Below, piece after piece: positions 27,876-35,790 of a stretch of 64,000 nt of DNA. Under the pieces are notes generated by a model. That model did not search any database. It had not been told where the DNA came from and worked only from the letters and a program-made list of their open reading frames with translations. Positions within the stretch are counted from its first letter, which is position 1, and each line of letters begins with the position of its first letter. The DNA lies in assembly GCF_001295265.1 (NCBI RefSeq), contig NZ_LJOD01000004.1:1-64000 (forward strand). The letters run 5' to 3'. The stretch is from Chryseobacterium indologenes (GTDB lineage Bacteria; Bacteroidota; Bacteroidia; Flavobacteriales; Weeksellaceae). A program made the position numbers and the translations under genes.

Positions 27876-28814
27876 ATGATTAGAGTTTCAGTTATCATAC
27901 CCGTTTATAATGCGGCTGAATTTTTAGAAAAAGCAGTAGGATCTGCTCTTCAGCTGGAAGAAGTAAAAGAAATTATCCTTATTGAGGACGGATCAGCAGA
28001 TGACTCTCTCACGGTATGCCGGAAACTGGCAGCCGAAGACTACAGAATCAGGTTTTTTCAGCATCCTAACGGAGAAAACAGAGGGGCGGCTGCCACCAGA
28101 AATCTGGGAATTGAAAAAGCATCTGAGGAATTTATTACATTTCTGGATGCAGATGATTTCTATCTTTCCAACCGTTTTGATGCAGAAAAAGAAATTTTTA
28201 AAAACGCTGATATTGAAGGTGTTTTCGGTGCTATAGGCACGGAATATTTAACAGAAAAAGGAAAACAGGAGTTCCAGTCGAAATTTAACAACATCTCACT
28301 GAGTACTGTGAATTATCCTGCAGAAGGAGAGGAAATTTTCCGGGGCCTTTTAAGGCTTACCCCTAAATTTTTCGCCACATCAATACCTCTGAATACACTG
28401 ACCATAAAGAGACAGTCTCTGGACCGTCACGGAATACGTTTTAATCCTGCTCTCCGCCTCCATCAGGATACAGAATTCACCATCAGGCTTGCTTATCATT
28501 GCCATCTGAAAACAGGCATTATAGATAAGGCCATTGCTATGAGAGGCATTCATGACAACAACAGGATTACCAAAATTATCAGGTATACCCCGGAATACAA
28601 TCAACGGCAGCTTTTATACTGGACTTCCCTCTATAACTGGTCTGTATCCCGGAAGTTACCCAATGAGTATAAAAAGAGAATTTATCTCATTTATAAATCA
28701 TTTGATCTTGCTTTAAAACATGGAGCAGGTAAATATGCCTGCATACTTCTGGAAGCCATTAAAAACCCTGAGATCTTAAAGACGAGATATCGTTTTACCT
28801 ATTACCGCCGATAA
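27876..28814 (+). CDS. GT2 glycosyltransferase, tandem paralogue 1
   Basis: 312 aa. The start at ATG 27876, four bases after asnB, gives the canonical MIRVSVIIPVYNAAEFLEKA; the frame is open further upstream only inside asnB. Motifs are LIEDGSADDSL and FITFLDADDFYLSNRFDAEK. It is one of four consecutive paralogues (27876, 28816, 30028, 31147). It pairs with paralogue 2 through the shared GTEYLTEKGK, FRGLLxLTPK and AYHCHLKTGII-type segments, which differ from paralogues 3 and 4. Confidence 0.9.
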   Translation: MIRVSVIIPVYNAAEFLEKAVGSALQLEEVKEIILIEDGSADDSLTVCRKLAAEDYRIRFFQHPNGENRGAAATRNLGIEKASEEFITFLDADDFYLSNRFDAEKEIFKNADIEGVFGAIGTEYLTEKGKQEFQSKFNNISLSTVNYPAEGEEIFRGLLRLTPKFFATSIPLNTLTIKRQSLDRHGIRFNPALRLHQDTEFTIRLAYHCHLKTGIIDKAIAMRGIHDNNRITKIIRYTPEYNQRQLLYWTSLYNWSVSRKLPNEYKKRIYLIYKSFDLALKHGAGKYACILLEAIKNPEILKTRYRFTYYRR

Positions 28815-28815
28815 A

Positions 28816-29751
28816 ATGAACATATCAGTAATCATTCCTGTATACAATGCCGAAAAATATGTATCCAAGGCTGTAGAATCGGCCCTGCAGTTTGATGAGG
28901 TACAGGAAGTTATTCTTGTGGAAGACCGGTCTCCGGATAACGCACTGCTGGTATGCCGGGAACTTGCCGGAAAATATGAAAGAGTAAAGCTTTACCAGCA
29001 TCCTGATCAAGGAAACCATGGAGCCGGAGCCAGCAGGAATCTGGGAATGAAAAAGGCTTCTTCTGATTTTATTGCGTTCCTGGATGCTGACGACTATTTC
29101 CTTCCCAATCGTTTTGACGCAGAAAAAGAAATTTTTAAAGATCCTGAAATTGAAGGCGTTTTCAATGCCATAGGAACAGAATATCTCACAGAAAAAGGGA
29201 AAAAAGAATGCTTGTCTAATATTAATGATCAGTATCTTTTAACGGTTAATTACCATGCAGAAGGGAAAGAAGTCTTCAGGGGACTTTTAGGGCTTACTCC
29301 GAAAAAATTCGGTTCATTTTTTACATTGGATGCTCTTACTGTAAAAAGGTCTTCCGTTGAATCCAGGAATCTGTATTTCAATAAGAATCTGCGCCTGCAT
29401 CAGGATTCTGATTTTATTATTAGGCTGGCTTTTCATTGCCATCTGAAATCCGGAATTATAAATCAGCCCGTAGCCATCAGGGGAATGCATGATGATAACA
29501 GGATCACCCAAATTGTAAAATATTCTCCACAATATAATGAGAAGCAGTTTCTCTTCTGGAACTCCCTCTTTCAATGGTCTCAGGCAGTGCAGCCGGATGC
29601 AGATGCAGCCCGGCATATTAATCTACAGAAAAAAGCTTTTGAACTCTCTCAAAAAAAAGGGCTTTCTAAAATTTACAAACTATTCACGGCTATTCTTAAA
29701 GATCCCCGGATATTAAGAACGAAATACAGGTTTACATATTTGCATTATTAA
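28816..29751 (+). CDS. GT2 glycosyltransferase, tandem paralogue 2
   Basis: 311 aa. It has MNISVIIPVYNAEKYVSKA, LVEDRSPDNALLVC and FIAFLDADDYFLPNRFDAEK. Its closest relative in the window is paralogue 1, one base upstream, sharing GTEYLTEKGK and the MHDDNRIT-type motif in the C-terminal half. Single-base spacing implies translational coupling. The C-terminal part (after about residue 110) is where it differs most from paralogues 3 and 4, so acceptor recognition probably differs. Confidence 0.9.
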   Translation: MNISVIIPVYNAEKYVSKAVESALQFDEVQEVILVEDRSPDNALLVCRELAGKYERVKLYQHPDQGNHGAGASRNLGMKKASSDFIAFLDADDYFLPNRFDAEKEIFKDPEIEGVFNAIGTEYLTEKGKKECLSNINDQYLLTVNYHAEGKEVFRGLLGLTPKKFGSFFTLDALTVKRSSVESRNLYFNKNLRLHQDSDFIIRLAFHCHLKSGIINQPVAIRGMHDDNRITQIVKYSPQYNEKQFLFWNSLFQWSQAVQPDADAARHINLQKKAFELSQKKGLSKIYKLFTAILKDPRILRTKYRFTYLHY

Positions 29752-29854
29752 CGGCTTAATTATTGCTGAAGGTGCCAGAGTTTCTATGACTGTCAGCATG
29801 AAAAATACATTAATAATATTTCACAAAAACTAGAATTTTAAAATTATTTTTAAC

Positions 29855-29862
29855 TATTTTTG
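29855..29862 (+). promoter_or_regulatory. -7 promoter element before GT2 paralogue 3
   Basis: TATTTTTG is a full TAnnTTTG match inside the 276-base gap 29752-30027. It predicts an unusually long leader (about 160 bases) to ATG 30028. The rest of the gap is AT-rich with no gene. Confidence 0.45.
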
Positions 29863-30027
29863 AAAGGAAAAAACAAAAACCATCAACACCGTCTGTTAAA
29901 AATACTGATTATGGTTACGGTAAAAGAAACACCGTTTCTATAAATTAAAGGTTCTGTTTTTTAATGAATTCAAACGAGTAATCATTATAAGAAAAAACGC
30001 AAATCATTCAAATCTCCACAACAGAAA

Positions 30028-30972
30028 ATGAAGATCTCAGTAATCGTTCCCGTTTATAATGTAGAAAAATTTGTGACTCAAGCTGTTGAATCGGCTCTGC
30101 AATTCGAGGAAGTATATGAAATCATTCTGATTGAAGACCAGTCTCCGGATAATGCCCTGGAAATATGCCGCGGTCTTGAAAAAAAATATGACAAAGTAAG
30201 ACTATATCAACATCCGGATCAGAAAAATCATGGTGCCGGCCCCAGCAGAAACCTGGGAATAGCAAAAGCAACCGGCGATTTCATTGCTTTTCTGGACGCT
30301 GACGATTACTTCCTTCCCAACAGATTTGACGCGGAAAAAGAACTTTTCAAAGATCCTAATGTAGAAGGAGTTTACGGTGCCCTTGGTGTACACTACTACT
30401 CAGAAAAAGCAAAAGAGCAATATTATCAGCTATTCAGAGACAGGCTGACTACCGTTTACAAAAAACACAGTCCCGATGAACTTTTCCTGGGCCAGATCCA
30501 TATGCTGGGCAGTTTCGGGCTTTTCAGCATTGATACCCTTACCGTACGGCGGGATTCCTTAATGGAAAAAATGGATACTCTCTTTAAACCCTCCCTAAGG
30601 CTTCATGAAGATACCGAATTCCTCTTCAGACTGTCCTATTATCTTAACCTTTATCCCGGCATACTGGATAAAGCAATTGCCATGAGAGGAGTTCATGAAA
30701 ATAACAGAATTACTAAAGTTGATACGGGCATTGTAGATCCTGCTATCTCAAGAGCCCTTCTTTGGAATGAAGTACGCCGGTGGTCTCAAAGTGAGGACAC
30801 AATTCCTGACCATGTAAAACTCCACATTAAAAGGATGCAGCGGAGTTTTAAAATTGCCAATGCTCCCAGAACGCACAAGTGGGGAATGGTCATAAAATAT
30901 TTGTTTACCGATTTCAGGAGCATACGATCCGGATTATACAACATCAATTTCAAACATTCCCTGTTTTCATGA
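30028..30972 (+). CDS. GT2 glycosyltransferase, tandem paralogue 3
   Basis: 314 aa. It has MKISVIVPVYNVEKFVTQAV, LIEDQSPDNALEIC and FIAFLDADDYFLPNRFDAEK. It is most similar to paralogue 4: both contain GVYGALGVxYYSEKAKEQYY, TVYKKHSP, GSFGLFSIDTLT and end with IRSGLYNINF. Unlike paralogues 1 and 2, it stands alone with its own upstream promoter-like element. Divergence across the middle of the protein suggests different sugar or linkage specificity. Confidence 0.9.
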   Translation: MKISVIVPVYNVEKFVTQAVESALQFEEVYEIILIEDQSPDNALEICRGLEKKYDKVRLYQHPDQKNHGAGPSRNLGIAKATGDFIAFLDADDYFLPNRFDAEKELFKDPNVEGVYGALGVHYYSEKAKEQYYQLFRDRLTTVYKKHSPDELFLGQIHMLGSFGLFSIDTLTVRRDSLMEKMDTLFKPSLRLHEDTEFLFRLSYYLNLYPGILDKAIAMRGVHENNRITKVDTGIVDPAISRALLWNEVRRWSQSEDTIPDHVKLHIKRMQRSFKIANAPRTHKWGMVIKYLFTDFRSIRSGLYNINFKHSLFS

Positions 30973-31115
30973 GATGGAGGATGTAAAATGACCTCATACC
31001 TTGTCCTCCCAGCTTTAAACCCTGGAAATCAGAAATTGTTATCCCGAACTTAGGCTCAATACTATTCTGTAGCAAATTATAGAATAAAGAATCCATATAA
31101 TCTTCTCCACTTTAT

Positions 31116-31123
31116 TATATTTG
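31116..31123 (+). promoter_or_regulatory. -7 promoter element before GT2 paralogue 4
   Basis: TATATTTG is a full TAnnTTTG match, 23 bases before ATG 31147, in the 174-base gap after paralogue 3. Paralogue 4 can therefore be transcribed separately. Confidence 0.65.
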
Positions 31124-31146
31124 CTGTTGGAAAACTAACACATAAA

Positions 31147-32088
31147 ATGAAAATATCGGTCATTATCCCTGTTTATAATGCGGAAAAGTTTATAACCCAA
31201 GCCGTAGAATCTGCACTTCAGCTTGATGAAGTACATGAAGTGATTCTTATTGAGGATAAATCTCCCGACAATGTGCTTCCGATATGCATACAGCTTGCCG
31301 GGAAATATGAGAAAGTAAAGCTATTCCAACATCCTGATAAAGGCAATCACGGCGCTGGTCCCAGCAGAAATCTGGGCATAGAAAAGTCCACCGGAGACTT
31401 TATTGCATTCCTGGATGCAGACGATTACTACCTTTCCAACCGATTTGAAGCTGAAAAAGAACTTTTTAAAAATCCTGAAGTAGAAGGGGTTTATGGTGCT
31501 CTTGGCGTACAGTATTATTCTGAAAAAGCAAAAGAACAGTATTACAACCTGTATAAGGATAAATTAACAACGGTTTATAAAAAGCACAGTCCAAAAGAAG
31601 TTTTCCCCGGACAGCTTCATATGCGCGGGAGCTTTGGCTTATTCAGTATTGATACATTAACTATCCGGAAAGAGTCGTTAATGAAAAAAATGAACCCTCT
31701 ATTCAAAACTACTTTAAGGCTTCACCAGGATTCTGAGTTTTTATTCCGCCTGTCCTTTTATCTTGATCTTTATCCCGGCATTTTAGATAAGGCAGTGGCA
31801 ATAAGAGGAGTTCATGAGGATAACAGGATCACAAAAGTGGAAGCTAAAGCAGTGAAGCCCGCCAAAACCAAAGTATTGCTATGGAAAGAAGTTAATGACT
31901 GGGCTTCAGCCGAGGATGCTATTTCTGATGACGTAAAACTGCATATCAGAAGAATGCACCGTAGTTTTCAGATTGCAGAAGCTCCTGTTGTTAAAAAATG
32001 GGGACTGATTTTAAAATATCTTATTACTGATTATCCAAGCATCCGTTCCGGCCTCTATAATATTAATTTCAGGAATTACCTGCTTTAA
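31147..32088 (+). CDS. GT2 glycosyltransferase, tandem paralogue 4
   Basis: 313 aa. It has MKISVIIPVYNAEKFITQAV, LIEDKSPDNVLPIC and FIAFLDADDYYLSNRFEAEK, with the shared GVYGALGVQYYSEKAKEQYY and IRSGLYNINF. It is the last member of the array. Its TAA overlaps the stop codon of the convergent gene on the other strand (shared bases 32085-32088), so this is a sharp module junction without a terminator. Specificity is unknown. Confidence 0.9.
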   Translation: MKISVIIPVYNAEKFITQAVESALQLDEVHEVILIEDKSPDNVLPICIQLAGKYEKVKLFQHPDKGNHGAGPSRNLGIEKSTGDFIAFLDADDYYLSNRFEAEKELFKNPEVEGVYGALGVQYYSEKAKEQYYNLYKDKLTTVYKKHSPKEVFPGQLHMRGSFGLFSIDTLTIRKESLMKKMNPLFKTTLRLHQDSEFLFRLSFYLDLYPGILDKAVAIRGVHEDNRITKVEAKAVKPAKTKVLLWKEVNDWASAEDAISDDVKLHIRRMHRSFQIAEAPVVKKWGLILKYLITDYPSIRSGLYNINFRNYLL

Positions 32089-33002
32089 TTTTTACGTTCT
32101 GCCCGGATAGAATCTCCAATACGGGCAGTAAGATCTTTACTTGATTCTTTGTACACATGATTTCCGTCTGTATATTGAAACTCACTATACTGATCCGCAA
32201 AATTATAATATTTCAAATGGTGTTTCTCTGAAACCTCTTTCATAATACTATTAAATTCCGGAAACTTTTCATTTTCTATCTCTGTAAGATTTTTAGAAGT
32301 GGGAATCCGAACCAGATACACTGTTCCTTTATCTTTAAGGTAATGGATGATATCATTCAAAGCCTTTAACCGTTCATCCGAAAGGCTGTAATTCTCCATC
32401 ATAGCCCTGTATTCCTTTGCTTTCACCACTGTTCGTGCCGCTACGGAATCTTTGTTCATATCCACGTTTACTTCCATCCACCCATCTTTATGAAGAAAGG
32501 TATTGGACCTTCCAACCTCTTCACGGTCTGTATATATCTTAAACCAGCTTTTGGTATAGTTTCTCAACAGATATTCATAATTCGGCGACATATCATAAAA
32601 ATACATGTTCTTAAGCGGTGATTTTTCTTCCGGAAAATCCTCTTCTTTCTTTACAATATGATTCAGGGAAAGATTCCACGGATTTACAGTAAGGATAAAA
32701 ATTCCGTTTTTTGTTTCCGGATTCAGTTTCCTTTTTAAAGCTTTTAAATAAATCCGGCCGTATGGCGAATAGACAATATTAAGGGAAAAATTATCAAAAG
32801 GAACGGCCAGCTTCTCTTTCAAAACCGATGGAACAATTCCCTGTGCTCCTCTGGAATCTCCCAAAATAATATTGTGGGGTTTTTCAACTGCGAAATGCAT
32901 ATAGTCATCATCCGTATTTCCATCTGCATAAGATCCCAGAATAAGGAGAACAGCCGTAATTCCTATGATATAGAATGATATTTTAAATAAAAATTTTCCC
33001 AT
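32085..33002 (-). CDS. Membrane-anchored SGNH/DltD-AlgX-like partner of the MBOAT
   Basis: 305 aa. An N-terminal signal-anchor (KFLFKISFYIIGITAVLLIL) precedes a periplasmic domain with GDSRGAQGIVPSVL (the GDSxxxQ nucleophile block of SGNH-like acyltransfer helpers), a central NPWNLSLNHIV and a C-terminal DGNHVYKES, which supplies the Asp-x-x-His. The layout fits AlgJ/AlgX/DltD-type proteins that complete O-acylation outside the membrane. ATG 33002 begins one base after the MBOAT stop; ATGs at 33017 and 33038 would overlap it. Last gene of the fkbH operon. Confidence 0.75.
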   Translation of the reverse strand: MGKFLFKISFYIIGITAVLLILGSYADGNTDDDYMHFAVEKPHNIILGDSRGAQGIVPSVLKEKLAVPFDNFSLNIVYSPYGRIYLKALKRKLNPETKNGIFILTVNPWNLSLNHIVKKEEDFPEEKSPLKNMYFYDMSPNYEYLLRNYTKSWFKIYTDREEVGRSNTFLHKDGWMEVNVDMNKDSVAARTVVKAKEYRAMMENYSLSDERLKALNDIIHYLKDKGTVYLVRIPTSKNLTEIENEKFPEFNSIMKEVSEKHHLKYYNFADQYSEFQYTDGNHVYKESSKDLTARIGDSIRAERKN

Positions 33003-33003
33003 A

Positions 33004-34419
33004 TTAAAATTGTTCATAGATGTAATTACCATTACCAAATACTCCGAAATACATGATCAGAAAAATCAAAGAAATGTAGACCGCTCTTCTGGCTAAAGGA
33101 TGAAATCTTTTAATATCAAGCCCATGCTCCTGGTCTTTATTGATCCAGTCGATAATCACCAGAATTCCAATCAGCCCTAAAATTTTGATTTTTATAAACT
33201 GTGGAACAGAGAATAGGGAGAGGCTGAATATTTTCCCATACATCCCCAGAGCAGCTTTCAGATCGGGGGAAGCAAAAAGTACCAGTGCAAAGCATACTAA
33301 AAGCATTGTGAGTACTATATTCCCAAATTCTTTTATTGTAGGAACCGATCCGGAGAACTTTTTCTTTTTATTCAGTTTATCTTTTACAATGAGAGGAATA
33401 TAATACAGTCCGTGCAGTAAACCGAACAGAACAAAAGTAAATTTTGGGCCATGCCATGCTCCTATCAGAACAAAATTCAGAATAATAGCTGCAATCAGTC
33501 CTTTTTTACCATAATCTCTGAACTGAATGACCAACGGAGTAAATACATATTCTGTAAGCCATGAAGTAAGCGACATATGCCATTTCCTCCAGTATTCCGC
33601 AATATTCTGGGCAAAAAGTGGAAAAGCAAAGTTTTTAGTGATTTTAAAGCCAAGAAGCCGGGCCAATCCTATAGCCATATCAGAATACCCGGAAAAATCT
33701 GCGTACAGTTCAAACAGGAAAAGAATGGCTCCGAAAGCTATTGTACTTCCGGAAAGATGTTCATAATTCTGGAAAATCCCTTGTGTAACGGGTGTAATTG
33801 TATTGGCTACAACCAATTTTTTAAAAGCACCTAAAAGAATCTGTCTCGCCGCATCGGCTCCTGATTCAGTGGTAAAGATTCTTTCCTTTTTCAGCTGTGG
33901 CAGCAACAGACCTCCTTTATCAATCGGGCCTGAAGTCATACTCGGAAAAAACGCGATATAATTAAAGAATGCCAGTGCATCGTTTTCCGGTTTCAGTTTA
34001 TTGTTTTTAATATCCAGAAAGTAGCTAATAATCCTGAAGGTATAAAAACTGATTCCCAGAGGCAGAATAATTTCCAGCGTAAGTTTATTTTTAATCCCAA
34101 ACAAATCTGCAAAAGAATCAATAAAAAATCCGAAATATTTAAAGTAAAAAAGTGTTCCTAAAGCCAGAGTAATCCCTAAGTTCAGGTATATTTTTCTTTT
34201 TCGTCCTTCACTTTCTTTAATCTTCGGACCAAGATAATAGGCTATAGCAGAGCTTCCGGCCAACAGAATCATAAACCTCCAGTCCCAAAAACCGTAAAAA
34301 ACATAACTTGCCGCAAGCAACATACAATTCTGCAGTCTGAGATTCTTTTTACCTACAGACCAGTACAGCACAAAAACAGTACTAAAGAAAAGTAAAAAGG
34401 TAATAGAGGTAAATTGCAT
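33004..34419 (-). CDS. MBOAT-family membrane O-acyltransferase (AlgI/DltB-like)
   Basis: 471 aa with about ten or more hydrophobic segments. The N terminus MQFTSITFLLFF and YVFYGFWDWRFMILL are typical of AlgI-type MBOATs. EYWRKWHMSLTSWLTEYVF contains the conserved WHMSL block and GAWHGPKFTFVLFGLLHG carries the catalytic His (H323). Such enzymes pass an acyl group from a cytoplasmic donor to an extracytoplasmic glycan. In DltB the donor is D-alanyl-carrier protein. Here an ACP and FkbH in the same operon make an acyl-ACP donor plausible; acetyl-CoA remains the default alternative. Confidence 0.92.
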   Translation of the reverse strand: MQFTSITFLLFFSTVFVLYWSVGKKNLRLQNCMLLAASYVFYGFWDWRFMILLAGSSAIAYYLGPKIKESEGRKRKIYLNLGITLALGTLFYFKYFGFFIDSFADLFGIKNKLTLEIILPLGISFYTFRIISYFLDIKNNKLKPENDALAFFNYIAFFPSMTSGPIDKGGLLLPQLKKERIFTTESGADAARQILLGAFKKLVVANTITPVTQGIFQNYEHLSGSTIAFGAILFLFELYADFSGYSDMAIGLARLLGFKITKNFAFPLFAQNIAEYWRKWHMSLTSWLTEYVFTPLVIQFRDYGKKGLIAAIILNFVLIGAWHGPKFTFVLFGLLHGLYYIPLIVKDKLNKKKKFSGSVPTIKEFGNIVLTMLLVCFALVLFASPDLKAALGMYGKIFSLSLFSVPQFIKIKILGLIGILVIIDWINKDQEHGLDIKRFHPLARRAVYISLIFLIMYFGVFGNGNYIYEQF

Positions 34420-34441
34420 TGTTATTATTTAAAATCCGTCA

Positions 34442-35155
34442 TTAGAAATGAGAAGCATCTACAAAAAGGTGATTCCCGTTAAAATGCTTCCCGCCGTTGA
34501 TACAAAGATCAATCACCTGTGCTACATCTCCTCCTTCCAACTTTTCTTTCAGCGGGTAACCTGACAGGATCATATCCTTCATTCTTTCATCCATATTCCT
34601 GTGAAAATCTGTAGGAATAAAAGAAGGTGATACAGAATTGCATGTAATTCCGAATTTCACATTTTCCAAAGCCCAGCTTTTACTCATCTGCAGCAGATAA
34701 GCCTTATTGGAATTATATACCGAAGTTCCTACAGCTGGCGAAACCAATGATGATGAAAGAATATTAATAATTCTTCCCTCCTTTTTCTTCCTGAAAATAT
34801 GGATGCATTTTTGAGTAACCTGAAGGGTGGGAACCACATTATTTTTAAAATCTTCAAGAATTTTCTCTGCATCTGTTTTATGGAAATAGGTATCAATAAA
34901 AGTTCCGCTGTAATAATTATTAATCAGAATATCCGGATCAAATTCATCTATTGCCGTAAAAAAATCATGCATGCAGCTTTTTGAAGTAAAATCTATCTGA
35001 AAAGCCTTTGCCCCGGTATAAGTCTGTTCAATCTCCTTTGCAGCCTCTTCAGAGCGGCAATATGTGAACAGTACTGTATATCCTTTCTCAAGAAGAAAGG
35101 TATTGATCTCTTTTCCTATTCCGGATGAACCTCCGGTTAATACCACTTTTTTCAC
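34442..35155 (-). CDS. Short-chain dehydrogenase/reductase (FabG-like)
   Basis: 237 aa. It has TGGSSGIG (residues 7-14, NADP site), an INNYYSGTF segment in place of NNAG, a Ser in ILSSSLVSP and YNSNK (Tyr near 145) as catalytic YxxxK. The fold is that of FabG-type ketoacyl reductases. Its ATG overlaps the MaoC stop by four bases. In the operon context it is a good candidate for reducing an ACP-bound keto intermediate, for example pyruvyl- to lactyl-ACP or 3-oxo- to 3-hydroxyacyl-ACP. Confidence 0.83.
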   Translation of the reverse strand: MKKVVLTGGSSGIGKEINTFLLEKGYTVLFTYCRSEEAAKEIEQTYTGAKAFQIDFTSKSCMHDFFTAIDEFDPDILINNYYSGTFIDTYFHKTDAEKILEDFKNNVVPTLQVTQKCIHIFRKKKEGRIINILSSSLVSPAVGTSVYNSNKAYLLQMSKSWALENVKFGITCNSVSPSFIPTDFHRNMDERMKDMILSGYPLKEKLEGGDVAQVIDLCINGGKHFNGNHLFVDASHF

Positions 35156-35550
35156 AACAGTTCTTTGATTTGGATTTTACCTGAAGCAACGGTCTGAAGC
35201 TCATCATTCACAAATTTAAACTTAAAGGTATTCACCTGTACAGCCTCTGACTGCTCAGTAACTACCGCTTCAAAATGTAAAATATCATTAAGATAGACCG
35301 GCTTTTTAAAATTGATAGTCTGTGAAAGAATCATAACATCTTCTATAGGAAGCAGTTCTCCGATAAAGAAGGACAGGAAACCATTCAAAATATTGCCGTG
35401 CATCACTTTAGAGCGAAACCCCTTGTTTTTAGCAAATTCTTCATCGGTATGCAGGGCGTTCCGGTCCTCAAAAACAGAGATAAAACCTCTGTAAACATGC
35501 TCATTCACTTTGAACTGATGCTGAAATGTCTGATTTTCCTTCAGTATCAT
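35152..35550 (-). CDS. MaoC-like hot-dog dehydratase
   Basis: 132 aa single hot-dog domain. The R-specific hydratase signature is DRNALHTDEEFA with Asp29 and His34 as the catalytic pair, followed by KVMHGNILNGFLS. MaoC/PhaJ proteins add or remove water from 3-hydroxyacyl thioesters. Start and stop overlap the ACP stop (1 base) and SDR start (4 bases). Within an FkbH/ACP operon, the substrate may be glyceryl-ACP. A vestigial thioesterase-like role cannot be excluded. Confidence 0.82.
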   Translation of the reverse strand: MILKENQTFQHQFKVNEHVYRGFISVFEDRNALHTDEEFAKNKGFRSKVMHGNILNGFLSFFIGELLPIEDVMILSQTINFKKPVYLNDILHFEAVVTEQSEAVQVNTFKFKFVNDELQTVASGKIQIKELL

Positions 35551-35786
35551 TATTTTGTCAATATACAGTCTATCATTTCTCCTACATTATTCCAGCTTTG
35601 GATCTCTGAAGAAGTAAAGCGTACTCCAAATGCTTTCTCAACAGCTACAATCAGTTGGATATGAGACAGGGAATCCCATTCTTCAATATCATCGGCTGTT
35701 GTTTCAAAATGAAGGACAATATCGTCATTATCCAGTTCGCTATGGAAAATACCTGTGAGCTTAGCTAAAATTTCATCTTTGTTCAT
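35550..35786 (-). CDS. Acyl carrier protein B
   Basis: 78 aa, acidic. The phosphopantetheine motif is EEWDSLSHIQL with Ser39, followed by helix IVAVEKAFGVRF. It starts four bases after the fkbH stop and shares one base with the MaoC start. FkbH enzymes load their product onto a discrete ACP, and the immediate adjacency makes this its probable partner. It is distinct in sequence from the other two ACPs of the locus. Confidence 0.88.
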   Translation of the reverse strand: MNKDEILAKLTGIFHSELDNDDIVLHFETTADDIEEWDSLSHIQLIVAVEKAFGVRFTSSEIQSWNNVGEMIDCILTK

Positions 35787-35790
35787 AATA

